Assembly: GCA_007745835.1 (NCBI GenBank)
Contig: CP036424.1
Coordinates: forward strand, 891,001 to 955,000
Direction: 5' to 3'
DNA length: 64,000 nt
Origin: Planctomycetes bacterium MalM25
GTDB taxonomy: Bacteria > Planctomycetota > Planctomycetia > Pirellulales > Lacipirellulaceae
The notes below the pieces were generated by a model. It was not told the origin of the DNA. It ran no database searches and saw only the letters and a program-made list of their open reading frames with translations. Of the stretch, positions 30,637 to 39,334 are shown piece by piece (the stretch's first letter is position 1; each line of letters starts with the position of its first letter). Position numbers and translations under genes: made by a program.

Positions 30637-32690
30637 CGCATCCTCTCGATCGTGACGCCTGCCACGTTGACCGATCCACCAAGCGACTCAACCCCGACGC
30701 GCCCCGAAGCCAGCCCCTTCTCAAGGTTCACGGTGTATTCCAACTCGTCGTTGATCTGGATCTCGACAATCCGCTGGACCGGCTCTAACTCGATCTTCAC
30801 AGGGCGGTTGGGAACGAGCTCGATCTTCCGCTCCGAGATCACACGCCGCCGCCCGTCACGCACAAGCGAGAACAACGCCTTGCCCTGGGGAGCATCGATC
30901 GTGAACGACGCATAGTTCTTAGCGTCTTGCCAAGCGAGGACTAGGCCGACCGCCGTCTGCCCTTCGCCCACCGGCTCAACCCAAGCCTGCAACTCACTCA
31001 CCCGGTCTTCGAATCCATCATAGACCGCGAGGAGCGGTTGGTTCTTAGGGCGGATGGCCACCTGGTAGTAGGGCGTTCCCTCACGGAGTTCGACCCGCAT
31101 CTGGTCGCTACGCCCCAGGATCGTTGTCCAGTCGGGCGGGGGAGAACCGGCTTCGCGCTCGCTCCAGACGATGGGCGTTTCGGTGATCTGGTTCGGGTCG
31201 TGGAACGGCTGCCACGGCTCAACGATCGGTTCGTGATCGACCTCGCCCCGCTTGACGATCCGGAAGACGTCTCGCTCGGCGCCCCGTTTGTCGATCATCG
31301 TGCCGGTCAGGGTCTCGCCACGCAGGTCAACAAGGAGCGAGCCGTGATCAACGATGATCTCGCGCATGACCGGCATGGTCCCCTTGCGACTCACGCCGGC
31401 GCCGCCGTGGCCCGTGACGATCGCCACGGTTCCGTTGTGGGGAGTTAATCCGAAGCTCTTGCGGTAGGGGCCGTCCCCTTCGGGATGCCCATCGCCATCG
31501 TCGAGGACGACGCCCTCAGCGGTCGTGGGCGTCGCGTAAGCGCCGTCGATTAGCATACTCCGCTCGTAGATGTGCGAGTGCCCCGAGAGAACGAGGTCCA
31601 CGCCACCCGACTCGAGAAGCGGCATCAAGTAGGTTCTCATCTCGATCAGCTGGCGTTCGCGATCGCTGTCGTGCGATCCTTTCGTGTAGGGCGGGTGGTG
31701 CCAGAAGGCGATCAACCACTCGGCTTTTGTCTCTTCCAAGTCGGCGACCAACCACTCGGCCATCGCGCCGTCGGGGGTGCGGTCGAGGTCGTGCGAGTCG
31801 AGGCAGATAAAGTGCACTCGGCCGATATCGAAGGAGTAGTACGCCTCGGTGCCCGAGGCGACCCCGCCCGCTTCGGCCGCGGTCGGCACGACGTACGCAT
31901 CGAAGTAGGGGCCGAACTGAGACACGCCCCGTGAGGTGTGCCCTTCATGATTGCCGAGCGCCGGCCAGCAAACGGTGTTGCGCAGTAGCGACTGGTACAC
32001 CTCGAAGAAGTTGTGCTGGAACTCGCTGTCGGCGCCATCTCCGTAAGCCATGTCGCCGACATGGATGAACGCGTCCGGACGGCGTTCGTCAGTCAGGCAG
32101 TAGTCGTTCATCGCCTCGAACACACGGCGTTGATCCACCCCGCCGGTGCCCGAGTCACCGACAACCCAGAGCCGTAGATCCGTGAGGGCGTCGGCCGCTG
32201 GCAGCGTCTCGAAGTGGTGCCGCTCGTCTCCGCCGGCGAGGCGATCGCCGTCATTCTCGATCGCGTAGTAGTACCGCGTTGCGGGCTGGAGCCCCTCGAT
32301 TTTCGCCTCAAACTGCCGCGTTCTGGGCGCCGTCGAGGGGTCTCGATCCCCCGTTTTTCTTAGCCGTCCCGTCGCGGCCGGTTCGTCGAAGAGGATCTTG
32401 GTTTCATCGAAAGGCGCCGGGGTCTCGGCCGCCAGATCGGTCGAGACCTTCATCACGATCGCGCCCTGCTGGACGCTCCGGTCGAGCCGGTCTGGGCTTT
32501 CGCCATATCGGACCACCGGATTCATCGCCTCGTTGGCTCTCCAAACGACGGTGGTCGATGAGGGGGTGGCGAGTTGCAAGTAGGGACCCCGAGCAAGCTC
32601 GGCGGCATGGCACGGCAACACGGCGACCGATGTGAACAGGATGAAGCAGCGAGCAGCGCTGCTGTACCGGATGCGGAGGGAGTCAAGCAT
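30633..32690 (-). CDS. Purple acid phosphatase-like metallophosphoesterase
   Basis: 685 residues. Signal peptide (CFILFTSVAVLPCHA). A fibronectin-III-like purple acid phosphatase N-domain (RGPYLQLATPSSTTVVWRAN, IEGLQPATRYYYAIEND) precedes the phosphoesterase core: VVGDSGTGG, HVGDMAYGDG, WPALGNHEGH, FWHHPPYTKG and LSGHSHIYERS. The C-terminal ~180 residues (MRVELREGTPYYQVAIRPKN, ASFTIDAPQGKALFSLVRDG) look like a beta-sandwich of the DUF1080/LamG type that may bind a glycan. First gene of a minus-strand operon with the TPR and second phosphoesterase genes. It would release phosphate outside the cytoplasm. Confidence 0.88.
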   Translation of the reverse strand: MLDSLRIRYSSAARCFILFTSVAVLPCHAAELARGPYLQLATPSSTTVVWRANEAMNPVVRYGESPDRLDRSVQQGAIVMKVSTDLAAETPAPFDETKILFDEPAATGRLRKTGDRDPSTAPRTRQFEAKIEGLQPATRYYYAIENDGDRLAGGDERHHFETLPAADALTDLRLWVVGDSGTGGVDQRRVFEAMNDYCLTDERRPDAFIHVGDMAYGDGADSEFQHNFFEVYQSLLRNTVCWPALGNHEGHTSRGVSQFGPYFDAYVVPTAAEAGGVASGTEAYYSFDIGRVHFICLDSHDLDRTPDGAMAEWLVADLEETKAEWLIAFWHHPPYTKGSHDSDRERQLIEMRTYLMPLLESGGVDLVLSGHSHIYERSMLIDGAYATPTTAEGVVLDDGDGHPEGDGPYRKSFGLTPHNGTVAIVTGHGGAGVSRKGTMPVMREIIVDHGSLLVDLRGETLTGTMIDKRGAERDVFRIVKRGEVDHEPIVEPWQPFHDPNQITETPIVWSEREAGSPPPDWTTILGRSDQMRVELREGTPYYQVAIRPKNQPLLAVYDGFEDRVSELQAWVEPVGEGQTAVGLVLAWQDAKNYASFTIDAPQGKALFSLVRDGRRRVISERKIELVPNRPVKIELEPVQRIVEIQINDELEYTVNLEKGLASGRVGVESLGGSVNVAGVTIERMR

Positions 32691-33052
32691 TGGACCGAAT
32701 CGTACGAGTGGTTTCGAGCGTCAAGGAGATGCGCATACCAAGGTGATACGCGAAGCTCGTGCGCCGTCAATCATGCGTTGCTGCAGTTTCTAAGATCCTC
32801 GGCAAACACCCCCGATCAGAGCCGTACGCCCAGCGCAACGCACATCGTTTCTTAACATCACCGCCCCCTCGCAGGTGCTGCTTTGCGAAACGATTGTTTG
32901 CCTCTTGTGAAGAGTTCGCAAAGTTGGCGACTAGCTGGTAGGCACGCGCCCAAGCGTCTGTACAAATCACGCCAGTCAGGCACACCGACGTGCTTGAAGC
33001 TGTCTTGGTTTCGCACCAATCGTTCAGTACTTCCATTTGGCAGGAGCTTGCC
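32691..33052. promoter_or_regulatory. Divergent control region of the island cargo
   Basis: 362 bp between the two cargo units, holding both promoters. CTTTGCGAA (32881-32889) and TTCGCAAAG (32915-32923) form 9-bp inverted arms, with a smaller CTCTT-GTG-AAGAG hairpin (32902-32914) inside: a candidate operator or leader structure. AGGAG at 33042-33046 is the ribosome-binding site of the plus-strand gene. No gene is seen. Confidence 0.5.
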
Positions 33053-34204
33053 GTGCTTAAGCGACTTGTAGCAGCAGCGATCTTGGCGACCACATCGACG
33101 ACCACCTTTGCGCAGACCGCTTTCATCCAAGACGGCGCCGAACTACCCGGCGGCGGAACCTACGACGGAACGATCGACACCGAGTTCCGCGCGGCCAACC
33201 CGACGACGGAGCAGGGCTCCAACCCCGAGATCTCGATCGACGACTTCGACGGCGGCTTCCAGACGCAAGCCGCCATCCGCTTTGAGGATCTGCTGGTCAG
33301 CGACGGCGGCTTCATTCCGCAGCAGGTCGCGGATGGCACGTTCGACCTGGTCTTCGCCGAGTTGCGGCTCTGGGTCACGAGCCCGACCGCTTCAGACGCG
33401 ATCATCAACTTCAACCGCGTCATCGCCCCGGACACAACGAGCGGCGAATTCTGGCAAGAGGACGATACCTGGGCGTCGCTCGGTGGCGACCTGATCCCGG
33501 ATGAAGGTGGCTTTCTGGATGGCGACCCAATCGCCGAAGACGGGACCGAAGCGGCGGCTTCCCCCGACTTCACCGTCCCCCTTCCCGCTGACGACCCCCT
33601 CTACAACACCTCGACCGACTCGGAAGACGTGCTTCGCGCTCTGCTGGCCGCGGAAACGCCCCAGGCCGACGCGATCGAGCAGTCGTTCTTCCGCTTCGAC
33701 GTGACCGACGCGATCAGCGACTGGGTCATCGACGGCGAGCCGAACTACGGCTGGTCGATCAACAACAACACGGGCAACGGCTGGGACTTCGTCTCCTCCG
33801 ACGCCTCGCTTGACAACGCGATGGGCTTCGAGCAAGCCGGCGTCGAGTTCGACGGGGTGAACGGCCCGGATGTCGCGGAACTCCGCCCCGTGCTTACCGT
33901 CATCTACGCGAGCCCCGGCGGCCGTGGTGACCTCGATTTCGACGGTGACGTCGACCTCGATGACTACCAGCTGCTGCTCGACAACTTGGCCATCGAGCTC
34001 GATGGCGCCATCCCGACCGGCGCTACGGGCGACCTCGACTTCGATCGCGATGTCGACCTCGATGACTTCGGCATCTTCAAGAACGAGTACGACCTGGTGA
34101 ACGGCGCCGGCGCCTTCGCCCTCGCTCTCTCCGTGCCCGAACCGAGCACGGCCTTGCTGATCACGCTTTGCGGTTTGGTCGGCGGCTTCACACGCCGTCG
34201 TTGA
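33053..34204 (+). CDS. DNRLRE-domain protein with dockerin-like repeats and PEP-CTERM
   Basis: 383 residues from a GTG at 33053 placed 6 bases after AGGAG; this start opens directly into a signal peptide (LKRLVAAAILATTSTTTFA). The DNRLRE-type region covers ~25-290: ELPGGGTYDGTIDTEFRAAN at its start, FRFDVTDAISDWVIDGEPNY and NGWDFVSSDASLDNAMGFEQ at its end. Two Asp-rich dockerin-like repeats follow (GDLDFDGDVDLDDYQLL, GDLDFDRDVDLDDFGIF). The C-terminus is a clean PEP-CTERM (SVPEPSTALLITLCGLVGGF, then RRR). Surface structural protein; first gene of the plus-strand cluster. Confidence 0.85.
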   Translation: MLKRLVAAAILATTSTTTFAQTAFIQDGAELPGGGTYDGTIDTEFRAANPTTEQGSNPEISIDDFDGGFQTQAAIRFEDLLVSDGGFIPQQVADGTFDLVFAELRLWVTSPTASDAIINFNRVIAPDTTSGEFWQEDDTWASLGGDLIPDEGGFLDGDPIAEDGTEAAASPDFTVPLPADDPLYNTSTDSEDVLRALLAAETPQADAIEQSFFRFDVTDAISDWVIDGEPNYGWSINNNTGNGWDFVSSDASLDNAMGFEQAGVEFDGVNGPDVAELRPVLTVIYASPGGRGDLDFDGDVDLDDYQLLLDNLAIELDGAIPTGATGDLDFDRDVDLDDFGIFKNEYDLVNGAGAFALALSVPEPSTALLITLCGLVGGFTRRR

Positions 34205-34312
34205 GGACAGGAGTGCTGTTGTGTGATGGTCGCCCTCCGGTGACCGAACGACCCTTACCACATCTGGCTTACCAGACCTACCAAAGCCGAAATGGCGACA
34301 GGATTTGACACC

Positions 34313-35392
34313 ATGCGTACTCGCTCCTTGCTGGCGACCGCAGCGCTGCTCGCAGCGTGTGGTTCGCCACTGTCGGCGATCGCCGACGAAGACCTCTCGA
34401 TTGTTATCAACCCGCGGACCGGCGACGCTTCGATCCGCAACGACTCCGACTCGAGCATCGATCTCGACGGCTACCTGCTCCGCTCTGCGGGGGCCACATT
34501 CGATCCGATCGGATGGAACAGCCTCGACGAGCAGGGTCTGCCGGGCTGGTTCGACGGCCCCGCCGCGGCCAACCGTCTGGCCGACACGAATCTGCTCGGT
34601 TCCTCGTCGCTCGCTCCGGGAGCGACCTTCGACCTGGGCGCCCCCTACACGCCTTTCCTCCCCTCGTCGATCGGCGAGGTTGAACCCGGTCTCGACTTCA
34701 CTTACAGCGTTCCCGACGTGGGGTCGTTCAGCGGTGACGTCGAGTTCAGCCTGCAGAACACCGTTGTCCTGGTCGTCGACCCCGTCACGGGAGACGCCGC
34801 TCTCGAGAACCAATCGGCGTTCGACCTCGATCTAGAGGCTTACCTGATCAAGTCGACCTCGTCGGTCCTGAGCACCGAGGGCTGGTCTCCGCTGCAGGAT
34901 TCCACGGCAGGCTGGGGCGCTGCAACCGGCGCCTCCAACCGATTGGCCGAAGGCAACTTGCTCGGCTCGACGTTCCTCGCGAAGGACGGCGGCAGTCTTT
35001 CACTAGGTTCGCCTATCAACCCCTCGGCCCTCACTGACGAGACCGATCTCGAGCTCGAGTTCCGCGTTCCGGGCATCGGTACGATCGCAGGCGGGGTGTT
35101 GTTCCAGAGCAGCACGGTGGACCTCCTGCCGGGCGATTTCGATGGCAACGGGGCCGTCGGCGATGGCGACCTGACCCTGTTGCTCTCCAACTGGGGTAAC
35201 GACGTTCCTCCCGTTCCCGCCGGTTGGACGGGCGCTCAGCCCACCGCCCCAGGCGTCGGTGACGACGAGTTGACGGCTCTGCTCGGTTCGTGGGGCGCTT
35301 CGGCCGGATCCTCGGCCTTCGCGGTTCCGGAGCCCACGGCGTTGACGCTCGTCGCCTTCGCCCTGCTCGTTGGCGCCAAGCGGCGTAGCTGA
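34313..35392 (+). CDS. Duplicated-domain surface protein with dockerin-like and PEP-CTERM
   Basis: 359 residues from the ATG at 34313, which opens into a signal peptide (MRTRSLLATAALLAACGSPL); an ATG 21 bp upstream is possible. The mature part is two related ~110-residue units: LSIVINPRTGDASIRNDSDS with NRLADTNLLGSSSLAPGATF, and VVLVVDPVTGDAALENQSAF with NRLAEGNLLGSTFLAKDGGS. Dockerin-like LLPGDFDGNGAVGDGDLTLL and a second Asp repeat precede AVPEPTALTLVAFALLVGA with KRR, a PEP-CTERM tail. Second gene of the cluster. Probably a wall or matrix component; no enzyme motif. Confidence 0.82.
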   Translation: MRTRSLLATAALLAACGSPLSAIADEDLSIVINPRTGDASIRNDSDSSIDLDGYLLRSAGATFDPIGWNSLDEQGLPGWFDGPAAANRLADTNLLGSSSLAPGATFDLGAPYTPFLPSSIGEVEPGLDFTYSVPDVGSFSGDVEFSLQNTVVLVVDPVTGDAALENQSAFDLDLEAYLIKSTSSVLSTEGWSPLQDSTAGWGAATGASNRLAEGNLLGSTFLAKDGGSLSLGSPINPSALTDETDLELEFRVPGIGTIAGGVLFQSSTVDLLPGDFDGNGAVGDGDLTLLLSNWGNDVPPVPAGWTGAQPTAPGVGDDELTALLGSWGASAGSSAFAVPEPTALTLVAFALLVGAKRRS

Positions 35393-35437
35393 GCCGAACC
35401 CCTCCTAACTTCGTTATAGACAAGAGGTCTGCTCACG

Positions 35438-36592
35438 ATGATCGCAAGCACCATGCCCGCCAAGCAACCGGGCCGCTCAGTCGCTGGTTTCACTTTGGTG
35501 GAGTTGCTTGTCGTCATCGCAATCATTGGCATCCTCGTCGCGCTGCTCTTGCCCGCCGTCCAAGCGGCGCGCGAAGCAGCGCGACGAAGCCAATGCCAGA
35601 GCAACGTGAAGAACAACGCCTTGGCCGTTATCCAGTATGTGGATGTTAAAGGGGAGTACCCCATAGGCGTGCGTGGGGGGAATCCTCGCAAAGGCCGGGT
35701 GGTCCCAGGCGATGAGGATGCGGCCGGACCATCGGTTGGCTTCTGCGATGTGGGTATCGGCTGGATTCCCTACACGCTGCCTTACCTCGAGGAGCAAGTT
35801 CTCTACGACCGCGTTTTCGATCGCACAGGCATCCCCGGCGACGAGATATTTCCGTTCCCAAACATGCTCTTCTTTGGGCCGATCGTCATCAACGAGCCGG
35901 TCTGGCGAGGTGGCGACGTCAAGTTACCCACCTATCGTTGCCCCTCCTCGCAGCTGCCCGACCTTGCGGAAGGCTGCCGTCCCATCCAGACCAATGGGTA
36001 CGCCACGTCGGACTACAAGGGTTCCGGCGGCACAACCGACAACGGCATCTTCTATCACACCTGCGACAACGTTCGATCTCGCATGAGGGTGCTGGGGAAA
36101 AACCCAGACACCACCCCAGCAAATAGCGTCAGTCCGATCGCCGTTAAGCCGGCCAACGTGACGGATGGTTTGAGCAAGACGATCATGATCGGCGAATCCG
36201 CCTACTACACGATCGAGAACGGAAGCAGCCCTTCGGGCCCCGCCAACGAGGATTGGCCAATTTGGATGGGCGCCGTCGGCAGCGATGAGAACACCATCTT
36301 TAAGACCCATCCGCGCGATGGAAATGGTCAGCCCGACGCGCCGATCAACTGCGATATTGGCAGCAAGACCTTCGACAACTTCAAACGCGGAACCTTCGCT
36401 GGCGAATCCGTCCTGGAGACTACCGGGCGTGTCAGCGACGACGATTGCGCTTTCAGTTGGCATGCCGGCGGAGCGATGTTCGCATTCTGCGACGGATCGG
36501 TTCACTTCCTGCTAGAGGACATTGACGATCTGGTCTACCAGAATCTGGGCAGCCGCTATGACGGCAACGTCATTGATGGCGACGCCTACTGA
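35438..36592 (+). CDS. DUF1559 pseudopilin-like protein
   Basis: 384 residues. The N-terminus is a type IV pilin / type II secretion pseudopilin leader with GFTLVELLVVIAIIGILVAL followed by LLPAVQAAREAARRSQC, which is the planctomycete DUF1559 signature. The prepilin cleavage site lies before the Phe of GFTLVE. The long C-terminal domain carries VKNNALAVIQYVDVKGEYPI near its start and FSWHAGGAMFAFCDGSVHFL (DUF1559 end motif) near its C-terminus. Function in the family is unknown; it may form fibres or export structures. It sits between PEP-CTERM genes, as at 56193-57188. Confidence 0.92.
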   Translation: MIASTMPAKQPGRSVAGFTLVELLVVIAIIGILVALLLPAVQAAREAARRSQCQSNVKNNALAVIQYVDVKGEYPIGVRGGNPRKGRVVPGDEDAAGPSVGFCDVGIGWIPYTLPYLEEQVLYDRVFDRTGIPGDEIFPFPNMLFFGPIVINEPVWRGGDVKLPTYRCPSSQLPDLAEGCRPIQTNGYATSDYKGSGGTTDNGIFYHTCDNVRSRMRVLGKNPDTTPANSVSPIAVKPANVTDGLSKTIMIGESAYYTIENGSSPSGPANEDWPIWMGAVGSDENTIFKTHPRDGNGQPDAPINCDIGSKTFDNFKRGTFAGESVLETTGRVSDDDCAFSWHAGGAMFAFCDGSVHFLLEDIDDLVYQNLGSRYDGNVIDGDAY

Positions 36593-36667
36593 AATGCTGC
36601 TACCAACCAGCTACTGCGATAACTGCTGAACCTCTTAGATCTACCCACTCGAACCGAGGCCGACCCA

Positions 36668-38155
36668 ATGATCGCGACCATCAATCGCCTCGCCCTCTTG
36701 GCGAGCCGCCTCCTGCTTATTATCGGGCTCTGCGTGGCGATTCCCCGCACCGCTCTCGCGACGACCATCTTCGATGACGGCGGCGTGAATGTGCTCACCG
36801 GGCCGATCGACGACATCGAAGTCCGGGATAGCGTCAGCGCCGCGCCGACCTTCGTCATCAGCAACGGAGCCCAGATCGGCTTTCAGCTGAATCCGGACGA
36901 CACCCTCTTCATCGACCCGGGCACAATGGAGCCGGTCAGCGCGAACGACGACCACAGCATCGCGATCTTCGATACGTCGATCGTTTCGATGTCAGGCGGT
37001 GAGACCGCCGACTCAGTGGTGGCCAACGATATCTCGCGTTTCGCGATGACCAGCGGCGATGTGGGCGACGACGTGATCGCCAACGACAACGCCTCAGTGA
37101 CAATTGCGGGCGGCAGTTTCGATGATCTCTTCGTAAACGACAACGCCACAGCAGCCATGTCGGGCGGATCGATCGACAACCCCGAAGTCGATGGGTCCGG
37201 CCAGTTCCTGTTCAGCGGCGGCCGTGTCGATGACATGAACATCACCGGAAACGGCCGCGTCGTTGTGTCGGGGACCGCCCTGATTGACGACGACGCCTTC
37301 TTCACCGGCTCGGCACGCCTCGAAACGACCGGCGGCCAGTTCGACGACGAGCTTCAGTTCTACGACACCACGACCGCGTCGCTGAACGGCGGTAACGTGG
37401 GTGACGACCTCGTCGCGGCCGGCTCGTCGCAGATCGACATCCTTGATTTTACGATTAGCGACACGCTCGAAGCGGAGGGGTCCTCGAACACGAACGTCTT
37501 CGGCGGAACCATCGGCGTTATCGAATCGCTGGAATCTTCCGTGGTGAACTTCTTTGGTGGTACGGTCGAAGAAGGTGTCATCGCCATTCTGGGTGGCACG
37601 GTCAACGTCGATGGCGGCGTCTTCGCTCCGATCGACGCCCCCGAAGTGCTCGCCAACCTCAACGGCACGGTGAACATCGAAAGCACCGTCAGCGACGAGC
37701 TCGACATCGAATCGACCAGCGGCGGCCAAGTGAACGTCATCGACGCGACGGTCGGCAGCATGGGCGTCAACGCCCTGGCCGGTGACGTCGATCTGTTGGG
37801 CGGTGAGGCCGACAGCCTTGAAGTCTTTGCCGAACTGGAGGGGACGGTCGAGGTCTTCGGTGGCGATTTCTTGGTCGCCGACTTCGAAGCACAAAGCGGT
37901 GCGACGATCACGATCTACGGTACGGAGTTCTTCGCCTTCGGTCAGCCGCTCGGCTTTGGTCCGATCCCGTTCATCGCTGGCGACCTGACCGGGACCCTCT
38001 CCGACGGGAGCCCGCTGAACGCCACGTTCCGACGTCAGTTCTTCCCGGTGGACGAAGCGGCCCAGATCATTCTGGTCCAACTTCCTGAGCCGGGATCGGT
38101 GTTGATCGCTTTGGTGGCCGTCGCCACGAGTACGGCGTCGCGCCGTCGTGTTTGA
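36668..38155 (+). CDS. Repetitive beta-helix-like surface protein with PEP-CTERM
   Basis: 495 residues. Signal peptide (LLASRLLLIIGLCVAIPRTA). About residues 95-410 are ~20-residue imperfect repeats with a GG-x-x-DD pattern (AGGSFDDLFVNDNATAAMSG, SGGRVDDMNITGNGRVVVSG, TGGQFDDELQFYDTTTASLN, GGTVNVDGG), as in right-handed beta-helix adhesins. The C-terminus VQLPEPGSVLIALVAVATST followed by RRR is a PEP-CTERM variant (LPEPG). No catalytic motif was found. It is likely an extended, acidic surface fibre. Fourth gene of the cluster, between the pseudopilin and a DNRLRE protein. Confidence 0.82.
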   Translation: MIATINRLALLASRLLLIIGLCVAIPRTALATTIFDDGGVNVLTGPIDDIEVRDSVSAAPTFVISNGAQIGFQLNPDDTLFIDPGTMEPVSANDDHSIAIFDTSIVSMSGGETADSVVANDISRFAMTSGDVGDDVIANDNASVTIAGGSFDDLFVNDNATAAMSGGSIDNPEVDGSGQFLFSGGRVDDMNITGNGRVVVSGTALIDDDAFFTGSARLETTGGQFDDELQFYDTTTASLNGGNVGDDLVAAGSSQIDILDFTISDTLEAEGSSNTNVFGGTIGVIESLESSVVNFFGGTVEEGVIAILGGTVNVDGGVFAPIDAPEVLANLNGTVNIESTVSDELDIESTSGGQVNVIDATVGSMGVNALAGDVDLLGGEADSLEVFAELEGTVEVFGGDFLVADFEAQSGATITIYGTEFFAFGQPLGFGPIPFIAGDLTGTLSDGSPLNATFRRQFFPVDEAAQIILVQLPEPGSVLIALVAVATSTASRRRV

Positions 38156-38252
38156 TTGAAACCTGAGGACTCGCTGCTCAGGCAAGAGTTTAGCGTCCCC
38201 TGACGATGGTCGCTTTCTGTCCGACGAACGGAATCTAACAAGGAAGAATCAA

Positions 38253-39278
38253 GTGCGTCCGTGCTTCACCTTCGCATTGTTCGTTTCAATGTCGTGCGGC
38301 GCCTCGGTGATCGGAGCGTCGCCCATGGACCTCGTGGGTCGGTGGAAGGTCCGTATCGACGGTGGTGGTGAGATCTACACCGCTGACTTTGAGTTCGAGC
38401 GATCAGGGGATGGCGAGTCGCTCGCGGGCGAGTACGAAGCCGATGGAAAGAAGGGACGCGTTCTGCGGATCGCCCGTGAGGAGGGGTATTTCGTCGCCGA
38501 GGTCGCAACACGTCGCTCGGGCATGGCCGCTAAGGGCGTCTACATGTTCGAGCTAATCGATGGTCGCCTGGAAGGGGACGTTGACTTTGAGGTCGGCACA
38601 AGCGTCCGCTCCTACGAGTTCCAGGCGGAACGAATCGGAGCTGAAAGTCCGGCTGTTTCCGCCGATGAAGAGCCACTCGTCACCCTCAAGCAGGGGGAGC
38701 AATCGGATCGATCCCAAGGCGAAGCGACTTTCTGCAATGGCGTGAACGGCTACCGCGGCGCTATCGACACCGAAGTCTGGGCGATCGCGCCATCCAAGCC
38801 GCTCGATCGTCAGGGCACGATGACGACCGACAGCAACAACGGCGGAGGCGAGAGCCAGGTCTTGATGCGATTCGAGCGGGTTCTAGGTGAAGCCGACAGA
38901 CAGGTCCCGCCCCAATCGCGAATCGCCTCGGCGAAGTTGCGTATCGTGGTGTTCGATCCCGGGACGACGGTTTACCTGCATCGCATCTTGGCTCCGTGGG
39001 GTCCAGCGACGACCTGGGACAGCATCGGCTCAGGACTGAGCGTTGACAACATCGAAGCGAGCACGGTGCGTGATGGTTTCAGCTTCGGCGAGATCAATAT
39101 GGATCGTCAGCTCGTCGAGTTCGACGTGACGGCGACCGTTCAGAAGTGGGCCGATGGCGAGCCGAATCTCGGATGGGTATTCGTCAACACCGGCGGCAAC
39201 GGTTGGGACTTCTACAGCAGCGACTGGATGGAGCCCGATTTGCGGCCCGAGTTGCGGATCCGCTACGAGACCCGGTAG
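38253..39278 (+). CDS. DNRLRE-domain secreted protein
   Basis: 341 residues from a GTG at 38253, preceded by AGGAAGAATC. Signal peptide (FTFALFVSMSCGASVIGAS). A ~110-residue N-terminal beta domain (VGRWKVRIDGGGEIYTADFE, then LEGDVDFEVGTSVRSYEFQA) resembles the small beta-barrel modules found before DUF-type enzymes. The C-terminal half (~150-341) is DNRLRE-like: VLMRFERVLG, RIASAKLRIVVFDPGTTVYL, FDVTATVQKWADGEPNLGWV and GGNGWDFYSSDWMEPDLRP. No PEP-CTERM tail. Third protein of this domain class on the island. Confidence 0.8.
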   Translation: MRPCFTFALFVSMSCGASVIGASPMDLVGRWKVRIDGGGEIYTADFEFERSGDGESLAGEYEADGKKGRVLRIAREEGYFVAEVATRRSGMAAKGVYMFELIDGRLEGDVDFEVGTSVRSYEFQAERIGAESPAVSADEEPLVTLKQGEQSDRSQGEATFCNGVNGYRGAIDTEVWAIAPSKPLDRQGTMTTDSNNGGGESQVLMRFERVLGEADRQVPPQSRIASAKLRIVVFDPGTTVYLHRILAPWGPATTWDSIGSGLSVDNIEASTVRDGFSFGEINMDRQLVEFDVTATVQKWADGEPNLGWVFVNTGGNGWDFYSSDWMEPDLRPELRIRYETR

Positions 39279-39334
39279 CGCACAGCACCGGTGCGCACGG
39301 TCCATCACTTGGCCTTCAAAATGGTAGGAAGAGC

